Of a DNA stretch of 6,281 bases, positions 1-5,456 are shown piece by piece. This stretch comes from Dehalococcoidales bacterium (GTDB lineage Bacteria; Chloroflexota; Dehalococcoidia; Dehalococcoidales; GCA-2688105): contig DAOWJS010000077.1 of NCBI GenBank assembly GCA_030640255.1, positions 1 through 6,281 on the forward strand. The letters are read 5' to 3'. Made by a program: the position numbers and the translations under genes. Position 1 is the stretch's first letter. The number at the start of each line of letters is the position of its first letter. Under the pieces are notes generated by a model. It was not told the DNA's origin, did not search any database, and saw only the letters and a program-made list of their open reading frames with translations.

Positions 1-606
1 ACAGGGGATACTGATTTTTCGTGGCGTGAGTTTGTCCGCCGTAACAATGATGAGCTGGTGGCTACCTATGGGAACTTAGTCAATCGGGTGCTTACCTTTG
101 TCTATAAAAACTTTGATGGCTGCGTGCCGACCTATGAAGACATGGGTGTTAGTGTTACTAGGGTAGTCAACATTGATGCCAGCGGCAATGAATTAATCCT
201 CAAGTGTGATGCGGTCTTTATTGCCATGGATAACCTTCTTTCCCAGTGTCATTTTAAACAGGCATTAAGAATGGCAATGACAGTTGCCCAGGAAACAAAC
301 CGCTACCTTGATGGAAAATCACCCTGGAAAGTAATTAAAGTGGACCGGCAGGCAGCCGCCAACTCTCTCTTTGTAGCTCTTGTCGTAATTTCCCACCTGA
401 AAACGATGCTTTATCCCTTCTTACCCTTTAGCTCTCAGAAGCTGCACGAGCTTCTCGGTTTTAGGGGGAAAATAGAAGATTACGGCTGGCAGTTTCATAC
501 ACCGCTACCAGGGCAGAAATTACTGCCTCCTGAGCCTCTATTTTCTAAATTGGATGAAGGGTTGGTAGAAGAGGAGACGGCTCGGTTGGGGCACGCCTCT
601 TCATAG
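1..606 (+). CDS. metG: Methionine--tRNA ligase, C-terminal part (5' end outside window)
   Basis: This reading frame is open from base 1, so the gene enters from the left; 201 residues are visible and it ends at TAG 604-606. The protein charges tRNA-Met with methionine in the cytoplasm. The visible part is the alpha-helical anticodon-binding domain. It opens with a conserved block (FSWREFVRRNNDELVATYGN, window residues 6-25) followed by LVNRV, and it contains the class Ia MetRS signature N-x-Y-L-x-x-K-x-PW (window residues 100-109). The catalytic HIGH and KMSKS regions lie upstream of the window. The protein stops about 90 residues after the PW motif, so it lacks the C-terminal EMAP-II/Trbp111-like tRNA-binding domain found in many bacterial MetRS. 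A GTG at 58 begins a long reading frame but is internal, because codons 1-19 already match the family. A prenyl synthase gene follows after 32 bp on the same strand and is probably cotranscribed. Confidence 0.93.
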   Translation, partial: TGDTDFSWREFVRRNNDELVATYGNLVNRVLTFVYKNFDGCVPTYEDMGVSVTRVVNIDASGNELILKCDAVFIAMDNLLSQCHFKQALRMAMTVAQETNRYLDGKSPWKVIKVDRQAAANSLFVALVVISHLKTMLYPFLPFSSQKLHELLGFRGKIEDYGWQFHTPLPGQKLLPPEPLFSKLDEGLVEEETARLGHASS

Positions 607-628
607 TTGATTTGGCTGGTAGTTGAGA

Positions 629-634
629 GAGGGG
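629..634 (+). promoter_or_regulatory. Ribosome binding site of the prenyl synthase gene
   Basis: GAGGGG lies within a purine run (625-634), 4 nt before the TTG codon at 639. It supports the TTG as start; the first ATG downstream (658) is out of frame. Confidence 0.6.
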
Positions 635-638
635 AATC

Positions 639-1604
639 TTGCAGTTAAGCACAATTTATGAACCGGTTCGGGAAGATTTGGTCAGGGTGGAGGACGAACT
701 AGGATTAGTCAGTAAGGTTGAATTTCCTTGGCTGGCGGAGCTATTAGGCTATAGCCTGAAGAGAGGGGGCAAGGGGATTCGCCCGGCGCTTACTCTGCTA
801 TCGGGCAAGCTTTACCACTACCATCTTAATACCCTTTTGCCTATGGCCACCGCTGTGGAGCTCTTGCACGTGGCTACCCTGATTCATGATGACGCTATTG
901 ACAAGTCTCCGGTCCGTAGAGGCAGGCCAACGCTATATAAGGTATGGGGTGAGGAGAAAGCCGTGCTTCTCGGGGACTATTTATTTGCTAAAGCGGGAGA
1001 GCTTACGGCTACTACTCAGAATCTACGAGTAATAAAGCTCTTTGCTCACACCCTCAGGACTATTTCCACGGGGGAGTTAGCCCAGACATTCAATGCTTTT
1101 AATCTGGGGCAAACCTACCAGCAGTATATCCACAGAATTTCTTGCAAAACGGCTGCCCTCTTTGTCCTGGCTACCGAGTCCGGCGCTGTCTTAAGCGGGG
1201 CACCGGAGGCATCAGTCAAGATTCTAAATGAGTATGGTTATAATTTAGGCATCGCCTTTCAAATCGTGGATGACATCCTGGACTTTATCGGAACCGAGGA
1301 GGAAATAGGAAAGCCCATAGGCTCGGATTTAGCTCAGGGCACCCTCACTCTGCCGGCAAGGCTTCTTCTGGAGCGCTATCCCGAGGATAATCCGGTGAAA
1401 AGATTGTTTCAGAGCCGGGATAGGCAAGAGAACGTAAAGCTGGCGATAGAACTGGTTCGTAACTCGCCAATTATTGAAGAATGCTACACTGTTGCCTCAG
1501 ATTATTGTGCCAAGGCTTGCCGTAACCTTAACCAATTACCAGACAATGCCAGTCGCCAGTCTTTGATAGAAATAGCTAGCTATGTTATCAGGCGAAAGCG
1601 ATAA
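639..1604 (+). CDS. Polyprenyl diphosphate synthase (trans, long-chain type)
   Basis: A full-length, 321-residue trans-isoprenyl diphosphate synthase. It condenses isopentenyl diphosphate onto an allylic diphosphate in the cytoplasm. All family landmarks are present: GGKGIRP (43-49), the first aspartate-rich motif DDAID (D84, D85, D88) followed by RRGRP (93-97), GD at 112-113, a K-T pair at 170-171, and the second aspartate-rich motif DDILD (D211, D212, D215) followed by GKPIGSDL (224-231). The residue five positions before the first motif is alanine (A79) rather than a bulky aromatic, which in this family goes with long products. With the overall similarity to IspB/HepT-like enzymes, this suggests a C30-C50 chain, probably a quinone side chain. 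Product length is inference. The start is TTG, chosen because GAGGGG sits 4 nt upstream and the N-terminus (MQLSTIYEPVREDL) matches family starts. It follows metG by 32 bp and converges on ftsH with a 14-bp gap that holds no terminator. Confidence 0.92.
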   Translation: MQLSTIYEPVREDLVRVEDELGLVSKVEFPWLAELLGYSLKRGGKGIRPALTLLSGKLYHYHLNTLLPMATAVELLHVATLIHDDAIDKSPVRRGRPTLYKVWGEEKAVLLGDYLFAKAGELTATTQNLRVIKLFAHTLRTISTGELAQTFNAFNLGQTYQQYIHRISCKTAALFVLATESGAVLSGAPEASVKILNEYGYNLGIAFQIVDDILDFIGTEEEIGKPIGSDLAQGTLTLPARLLLERYPEDNPVKRLFQSRDRQENVKLAIELVRNSPIIEECYTVASDYCAKACRNLNQLPDNASRQSLIEIASYVIRRKR

Positions 1605-1618
1605 TTGGCTAGTGATAG

Positions 1619-3448
1619 TTAAGAGGTTGCGGAGGCTTCTGGCAAAGGTGAGGGGATGGGTTGGTTAAATAGTGTCTCCAGCTCTTCACCCTCCAGGGTT
1701 TCTTGAGCGATGAGCCTTTCCGCAATTTGGACTAATTTTGGCTTATTTTCGGTTAGAATCCTCTTGGCTACTTCATGGGCGTGCTGGATAATGTTATGGA
1801 CTTCCTCATCAATCTGCTGGGCTACCTTTTCACTGTAGTTCCTTTGTTCAGAGATTTCACGACCGAGGAAGACCATCTCCTCCTTATGTCCGAAGGTTAG
1901 TGGTCCTAGCTTATCGCTCATTCCATACTCGGTTACCATTTTGCGGGCAATCTTGGTGGCTTCTTCAATATCATTTTGAGCCCCGGTTGTTATTTCGTTG
2001 AAAATTAGTCCTTCAGCAACATGGCCAGCTAGCAAGGTAGCTAGCATATCATTAAATTGGGAGCGGGTTAGCAGGTATCGGTCTTCGGTAGGTAAAAGTC
2101 GGGTATAACCACCCATCATACCTCGAGCCACTATAGAGATTTTGTGTACCGGGTCGGCATTAGGCAGCATTTTAGCCACCAGGGCATGCCCTGACTCGTG
2201 ATAGGCAGTGATTTCCTTTTCCTTAGGGCTTATCCTCCGGCTTTTCCTTTCTGGACCGGCAATTACCCGGTCTATAGACTCCTCAAGCTCCTGCATCTCA
2301 ATAGCTTTCTTGCCGCGTCTGGCGGCCAGAATGGCGGCTTCATTAACCAGATTGGCCAGGTCAGCACCGCTGAAACCGGCGGTCTGTTTAGCCAGCACCT
2401 CTAAATTAACCGACTCATCTAATGGTTTGCCATTGGAATGAACTTTGAGGATGGCGGTTCGTCCATTAATATCGGGGCGGTCAAGGATTACCCGTCGGTC
2501 AAAACGACCGGGACGAAGTAAAGCCGGGTCGAGTATATCCGGTCGGTTGGTGGCAGCGAGAACAATCACGCTGGTATTGGTGTCAAAGCCGTCCATCTCC
2601 ACTAGAATCTGATTAAGGGTTTGCTCCCTCTCGTCATGACTGCCCCCCAGCCCAGCGCCGCGGTGGCGCCCCACAGCGTCAATTTCATCAATGAAGATAA
2701 TGCAAGGGGTATTGCGCTTGGCCTGTTCAAAGAGGTCGCGCACCCTTGAGGCGCCGACACCGACAAACATCTCCACGAATTCGCTACCGCTGATGGAAAA
2801 GAAGGGCACGCCGGCTTCACCAGCTATGGCTCGAGCCAGTAGTGTTTTCCCGGTGCCCGGTGGGCCTATAAGCAGCATGCCTTTGGGAATACGGGCTCCC
2901 AGGCTTTGAAACTTCTCCCGCGACTTGAGGAATTCTACTACTTCGTGCAATTCTTGCTTGGCTTCCTCTACCCCAGCTACATCATCAAAGGTTACCGTGG
3001 GTGTATTAGCTGGGAACAATCTGGCCCGACTACGACCAAAACTGAGCGCCTGGCTATTAGCCCCCTGTGCCCTGCGGAAAAGGAAGAATAGCAGAGCACC
3101 AAGGAGTATGAGGGGAAGGAAGTTTATCAGTAGACTACCCCAGTTAAATCCTGATGGTTTCATCTCATAGTCTATCCCTTTAAGGCTAAGTCCAAGTTCT
3201 TGAAGGTCAACGTAATTGAGGTTTTGTATGTTTGTCTTTAGCTCGGTGCCATCAGTAGCCGTAATGAGTAGCTCATCACCGTCTATTACCAGCTTCTCTA
3301 TCTCATTATGTTGTGACATAGCTATAGCTTCATCCAAGCCAATTTCACTCGGTTTTTTAACTGTGGGTAGGATAAGGGAGAAGAGAGCTATCGCTGCCAG
3401 TAAGATAGCTATATATATTAAACTGTTACGCTGCCAACCCGGTTTCAT
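1619..3448 (-). CDS. ftsH: ATP-dependent zinc metalloprotease FtsH
   Basis: A complete 609-residue membrane-anchored AAA+ protease that degrades misassembled membrane proteins and selected soluble regulators, acting as a hexamer with its catalytic part in the cytoplasm. Domains in order: membrane segment about 9-28; a small extracytoplasmic domain (about 29-103); second membrane segment about 104-124; AAA+ ATPase with Walker A GPPGTGKT (195-202), pore motif MFVG (227-230), Walker B IIFIDEID (250-257), and the second region of homology with arginine fingers R312 and R315; then the M41 peptidase with zinc site HESGH (H417, E418, H421) and third ligand D493. No catalytic residue is missing, and the length is normal for the family. 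The tail (about 594-609) is a short proline/serine-rich end. The ATG at 3448 follows GAGGT by 5 nt, and an extended -10 promoter lies about 45 bp upstream of it. The gene converges on the prenyl synthase and has nfo upstream on the same strand. Confidence 0.97.
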   Translation of the reverse strand: MKPGWQRNSLIYIAILLAAIALFSLILPTVKKPSEIGLDEAIAMSQHNEIEKLVIDGDELLITATDGTELKTNIQNLNYVDLQELGLSLKGIDYEMKPSGFNWGSLLINFLPLILLGALLFFLFRRAQGANSQALSFGRSRARLFPANTPTVTFDDVAGVEEAKQELHEVVEFLKSREKFQSLGARIPKGMLLIGPPGTGKTLLARAIAGEAGVPFFSISGSEFVEMFVGVGASRVRDLFEQAKRNTPCIIFIDEIDAVGRHRGAGLGGSHDEREQTLNQILVEMDGFDTNTSVIVLAATNRPDILDPALLRPGRFDRRVILDRPDINGRTAILKVHSNGKPLDESVNLEVLAKQTAGFSGADLANLVNEAAILAARRGKKAIEMQELEESIDRVIAGPERKSRRISPKEKEITAYHESGHALVAKMLPNADPVHKISIVARGMMGGYTRLLPTEDRYLLTRSQFNDMLATLLAGHVAEGLIFNEITTGAQNDIEEATKIARKMVTEYGMSDKLGPLTFGHKEEMVFLGREISEQRNYSEKVAQQIDEEVHNIIQHAHEVAKRILTENKPKLVQIAERLIAQETLEGEELETLFNQPIPSPLPEASATS

Positions 3449-3453
3449 TCCTT

Positions 3454-3458
3454 ACCTC
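3454..3458 (-). promoter_or_regulatory. Ribosome binding site of ftsH
   Basis: On the minus strand GAGGT precedes the ftsH ATG by 5 nt, and AAGGA lies directly against the ATG. This fixes the start of the 609-residue product. Confidence 0.6.
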
Positions 3459-3492
3459 AAATAGTAATTAACCCTTCGCTTAAACTACTTAT

Positions 3493-3501
3493 ATTATACC
3501 A
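3493..3501 (-). promoter_or_regulatory. Putative ftsH promoter (extended -10)
   Basis: The minus strand reads TGGTATAAT: a perfect -10 hexamer (3493-3498) with the TGn extension (3499-3501). The hexamer at 17-bp spacing (3516-3521, TTCCTT) is a poor -35, so recognition would rest on the extended -10. The predicted transcription start is near 3486, giving a leader of roughly 38 nt that includes the ribosome binding site. This is motif evidence only. Confidence 0.55.
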
Positions 3502-3535
3502 AAACTAACTATCAAAAGGAAAACAAGTGGCTATG

Positions 3536-3547
3536 GTCTATATAGAC
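3536..3547. promoter_or_regulatory. Perfect 12-bp palindrome upstream of ftsH
   Basis: GTCTATATAGAC is a perfect dyad, 6 bp per arm with no spacer. It lies between the nfo stop codon and the ftsH promoter, about 50 to 60 bp upstream of the predicted ftsH start. It could be an operator, but one copy of this length can arise by chance and I recognise no known regulator site. There is no T-tract, so it does not look like an nfo terminator. Confidence 0.25.
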
Positions 3548-3555
3548 AATTGGGG

Positions 3556-4395
3556 TTAGTCGGCTTTGAGCAGGGTATTATAGGTTGCTTGCAGGAGTAG
3601 GGCGTCCTCTTCTAGGTTGGGGCTTTCGCAGATTACAATACCCTTGGCATCATGGTCTTTTAATGCTTGGACAAGTTCAACATACTGGAAATCCGACTCT
3701 TTTAGGTTCAGGTGTTTTATTTCCCCCTTTTTACCGTAAGCAATGCCCGAGACATGGATATGCATATCGTCCAGGGCGGCTCTGCCCAAACGCTCTTTAA
3801 CCTGCTGCAAGATAGAGGCAAACTCCTGGTAAGAGTTGAATCCTCCCGTCCGAGCGTGCCAGTGAGCAAAGTCTATACAGGGAGCTACGCCTTCAAGCTC
3901 GGTGCAGAGGTCAAATACTTCGTCCAGGGTGCCAAATTGAGAGGGTTTACCCAGAATCTCGGGTCTAATCCACACCCGATTCTTTTCCCGTCTAAGCTGG
4001 TTCATTACCTCCCCCAGGTGTTTTCTTACCGCACTATAGGTTTTTTGTGGAGGGTCACCGAGATAATAAGCGGCGTGGAAAACAATGCTGTTAGCCTCAC
4101 ACAAGGAGGCGATGCGGGCGGTTTGTAAAATCCTCTCCTGGCTAGCCCTTATCTTTTCTGACTCACGGGCATTTAGGTTAATAAAGTAGGGACCATGAGC
4201 CGATAGCTTTACTCCTAGCTTGGTAGCCACCTCAGCTACCTGACGAGCGCCTGCCTCCCCCATTCTTACTCCCTGGACAAATTCTATCTCCATGCAACCC
4301 AGCCCAAGCTCAGCAATCCGTTCAATCCCTGATATGGTAGATTTTGTTTTGGCGCTATGGGGGGTGCCGCCGGTGCCAAAAAGAAGCCCCGCCAT
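3556..4395 (-). CDS. Endonuclease IV-like AP endonuclease (TIM barrel)
   Basis: A complete 279-residue TIM-barrel protein of the AP endonuclease family 2 (endonuclease IV, Nfo) fold. Family members use three zinc ions to cut DNA 5' of abasic sites in base excision repair. Most positions expected for metal binding are visible: H67 (in SAHGPYFINLN), H107 (VFHAAYY), E146 (RPEILGK), D175 and H178 (CIDFAHWHARTGG), H214 (HIHVSGI), H228 (KHLNL) and E257 (VICESPN). The D-x-H pair of E. coli Nfo (D229/H231) is not kept: the aspartate position reads I226, with E225 beside it. From memory, archaeal-type Nfo homologues share the GE-x-x-HL form, and this protein resembles them more than the E. coli enzyme. 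DNA cleavage is therefore likely but not assured; another zinc-dependent TIM-barrel activity is the alternative. The ATG at 4395 has AGGA 4 nt and GAGGG 10 nt upstream. The gene is divergent from rsfS and lies 107 bp upstream of ftsH. Confidence 0.8.
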   Translation of the reverse strand: MAGLLFGTGGTPHSAKTKSTISGIERIAELGLGCMEIEFVQGVRMGEAGARQVAEVATKLGVKLSAHGPYFINLNARESEKIRASQERILQTARIASLCEANSIVFHAAYYLGDPPQKTYSAVRKHLGEVMNQLRREKNRVWIRPEILGKPSQFGTLDEVFDLCTELEGVAPCIDFAHWHARTGGFNSYQEFASILQQVKERLGRAALDDMHIHVSGIAYGKKGEIKHLNLKESDFQYVELVQALKDHDAKGIVICESPNLEEDALLLQATYNTLLKAD

Positions 4396-4417
4396 TTATT
4401 CCTATCCCTCTTTTCAA

Positions 4418-4431
4418 ATATGTTAACATAT
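4418..4431. promoter_or_regulatory. Perfect 14-bp palindrome over the predicted nfo transcription start
   Basis: ATATGTTAACATAT is a perfect dyad, 7 bp per arm, centred on GTTAAC. It lies just downstream of the nfo -10 box and covers the start site predicted near 4427. That is a usual place for a repressor operator. It is AT-rich and single copy, so chance is a real alternative. I recognise no specific regulator, and it does not match the LexA boxes I know. Confidence 0.3.
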
Positions 4432-4433
4432 AT

Positions 4434-4461
4434 AATATAGCACGGTGGCAGCCAATATCAA
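4434..4461 (-). promoter_or_regulatory. Putative promoter of the nfo-like gene
   Basis: The minus strand carries TTGATA (4456-4461, 5 of 6 to the -35 consensus), a 16-bp spacer, and TATATT (4434-4439, 5 of 6 to the -10 consensus) preceded by the extended element TGC. Predicted transcription starts near 4427, about 32 nt before the ATG. This is the best two-box promoter in the window. Confidence 0.6.
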
Positions 4462-4501
4462 AATCTATTCAGGTGCTTAGGCTTTAGTATTACTCTCATT
4501 G

Positions 4502-4510
4502 TGCTATAAT
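4502..4510 (+). promoter_or_regulatory. rsfS: Putative rsfS promoter (extended -10)
   Basis: TGCTATAAT is a perfect -10 hexamer (4505-4510) with a TGn extension. No good -35 is visible at 16-18 bp spacing (the 17-bp position, 4482-4487, reads CTTTAG). Transcription would begin near 4517, about 20 nt before the TTG start candidate, leaving room for GGAGGG at 4531-4536. This placement argues against translation from the in-frame TTG at 4499. Confidence 0.55.
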
Positions 4511-4530
4511 ATTGATAGGCTATTATCCAC

Positions 4531-4536
4531 GGAGGG
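4531..4536 (+). promoter_or_regulatory. rsfS: Ribosome binding site that decides the rsfS start
   Basis: GGAGGG is the only strong Shine-Dalgarno sequence near the rsfS 5' end. It is 1 nt from an in-frame TTG (4538) and 7 nt from an in-frame CTG (4544). It excludes the upstream TTG at 4499, which it follows. Confidence 0.6.
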
Positions 4537-4537
4537 A

Positions 4538-4888
4538 TTGGCTCTGGAAGCGATAGAGGTGGCACGCAGGGCAGTAGAGGCGGCCAGTGATAAGCAGGCG
4601 ATAGATATTGTGCTACTGGATGTCCGAGAGCTATGTAGCTTTGCCGATTATTTTGTGATTTGTAGCGGTGATAGTGAGCGGCAGATTAAGACCATCTATG
4701 ATGAAGTTGGGCACACGTTAAAAAGGGAAGGTATTTTACCCCTCCACCATGAGGGCACTACAGATTCCGGGTGGCTCCTCCTTGATTTTAGCGGTGTTAT
4801 TGTCCATATTTTTGCTACCTTGGAGCGGGAATATTACCAGCTGGACGAGCTTTGGGACCGGGCTACCCCGGTAGTCAGGATTCAATAA
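4538..4888 (+). CDS. rsfS: Ribosomal silencing factor RsfS (Iojap family)
   Basis: About 116 residues, normal length for RsfS (DUF143/Iojap). Family members bind ribosomal protein uL14 on the 50S subunit and block subunit joining when nutrients are low. Conserved blocks are intact: IVLLDVRELCSFADYFVICS (24-43), GDSERQ (44-49), HHEGTTDSGWLLLDFSG (70-86), VIVHIF (87-92) and REYYQLDELW (97-106). The start is uncertain. The frame is open from a TTG at 4499, but its first codons overlap the TATAAT box, and homologues begin close to the ALEAIEVARRA segment. I place the start at TTG 4538, which lies only 1 nt after GGAGGG; an in-frame CTG at 4544 has better spacing and would shorten the protein by two residues. 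No ATG exists at this end. The gene is divergent from nfo and ends 1 bp before the ndk stop codon on the other strand. It has no nadD neighbour, which often precedes rsfS elsewhere. Confidence 0.9.
   Translation: MALEAIEVARRAVEAASDKQAIDIVLLDVRELCSFADYFVICSGDSERQIKTIYDEVGHTLKREGILPLHHEGTTDSGWLLLDFSGVIVHIFATLEREYYQLDELWDRATPVVRIQ
4857..4872 (+). other. Short GC-rich hairpin inside the rsfS 3' end
   Basis: ACCGGG and CCCGGT form a perfect 6-bp stem around a 4-nt loop (CTAC), ending 13 bp before the rsfS stop codon. No T-tract follows on either strand, so it is not a classical intrinsic terminator. It may only reflect coding sequence. Confidence 0.25.
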
Positions 4889-4889
4889 C

Positions 4890-5327
4890 TCAGCCTTCGG
4901 TTTCTCGGTGATAATTAAAGATTTCTTCCTCAGCGAAGAATAGTTTGATTTCCCTCTCGGCAGTCTCTACCGAATCGGAGCCGTGGACGGTATTGCGTTC
5001 AATATCTAAGCCAAAATCGCCTCTAATCGTTCCTGCCTCGGCCTGGGCTGGGTCAGTGGCTCCCATTATTTCTCTGATTACCTCCACGGCGCCTTCACCC
5101 TCAAAGACAGCAGCCATAATTGGGGTAGAGCTAATATAATTTACCAGACCTTCAAAGAAGGGTTTATCGCTATGGACAGCGTAGAGTCTTTTGGCTAAGG
5201 CTTTATCCAGATGAAGCATCTTGAGCGACACCAGCTTTAACCCTTGCCCCTCCAGGCGACTAATAATAGTGCCGGCTAACCCCCTCTGCATAGCGTCAGG
5301 CTTGATAAGAACTAAAGACCTTTCCAT
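4890..5327 (-). CDS. ndk: Nucleoside diphosphate kinase
   Basis: A complete 145-residue cytoplasmic enzyme that moves the gamma-phosphate of ATP onto other (d)NDPs through a phosphohistidine. Visible landmarks are the N-terminal strand ERSLVLIKPDAMQRGL (K9 in the KPD motif), PFFEGLVNYISSTPIMAAVFEG (the F57-G78 region), GATDPAQAEAGTIRGDFG (89-106) and the active-site NTVHGSDS (112-119) with catalytic H115. The length fits the family, and no key residue is lost. The frame stays open upstream to an ATG at 5393, but that would add 22 residues without family resemblance and has no usable ribosome binding site. The chosen ATG at 5327 has AGGAG 7 nt before it, and its protein starts exactly where NDKs start. 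tsaB lies 129 bp upstream on the same strand. The stop codon is 1 bp from that of rsfS, so the two genes converge tightly. Confidence 0.97.
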   Translation of the reverse strand: MERSLVLIKPDAMQRGLAGTIISRLEGQGLKLVSLKMLHLDKALAKRLYAVHSDKPFFEGLVNYISSTPIMAAVFEGEGAVEVIREIMGATDPAQAEAGTIRGDFGLDIERNTVHGSDSVETAEREIKLFFAEEEIFNYHRETEG

Positions 5328-5334
5328 ATCTAAG

Positions 5335-5339
5335 CTCCT
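5335..5339 (-). promoter_or_regulatory. ndk: Ribosome binding site of ndk
   Basis: AGGAG on the minus strand, 7 nt before the ATG at 5327. It selects this start over the in-frame ATG at 5393. Confidence 0.75.
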
Positions 5340-5380
5340 ATATCTATTAATTATCAACCTCACCCCCTTTAGATTTTTAT

Positions 5381-5409
5381 TAAGTAACCCCATCCCCTAC
5401 TAGTGTCAA
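5381..5409 (-). promoter_or_regulatory. Weak promoter candidate upstream of ndk
   Basis: The minus strand has a perfect -35 hexamer TTGACA (5404-5409), but at 17-bp spacing the -10 position reads TACTTA (5381-5386), which fits poorly; a spacing of 19 gives CTTAAT, 4 of 6. It could drive ndk separately from tsaE-tsaB. The match may also be chance, with ndk read through from upstream. Confidence 0.25.
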
Positions 5410-5456
5410 TTGGTACTTTGGGCCAGGTGGTCATTTTTTGTTTCCCCCTCTAATTA

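Noticed and set aside
2026..2047. Repeated GCTAGC hexamers in ftsH
   Set aside because: These short palindromic words encode conserved Leu-Ala residues and occur as single hexamers elsewhere in the window; there is no array or repeat unit.
2198..3464. Several 60-80 codon open frames antisense to, or in another frame of, ftsH
   Set aside because: All are explained by the strongly conserved ftsH coding sequence; none has independent support.
3712..4128. 138-codon open frame on the plus strand opposite the nfo-like gene
   Set aside because: It lies wholly antisense to a well-supported conserved gene, has no family features and no convincing ribosome binding site; it is a shadow of the real gene.
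4431..4436. Plus-strand TATAAT in the nfo-rsfS intergenic region
   Set aside because: It has no -35 at proper spacing and lies about 100 bp before rsfS, overlapping the better minus-strand nfo promoter; it is explained by local AT-richness.
5328..5393. 22-codon N-terminal extension of ndk from an upstream ATG
   Set aside because: It has no Shine-Dalgarno at usable spacing and no family resemblance, while the ATG at 5327 has AGGAG at 7 nt and matches NDK N-termini.
5421..5438. Possible intrinsic terminator: GGCCA/TGGTC followed by six T on the plus strand
   Set aside because: The loop would be only 2 nt, one pair is G-T, and no plus-strand gene ends nearby (rsfS ends over 500 bp earlier).
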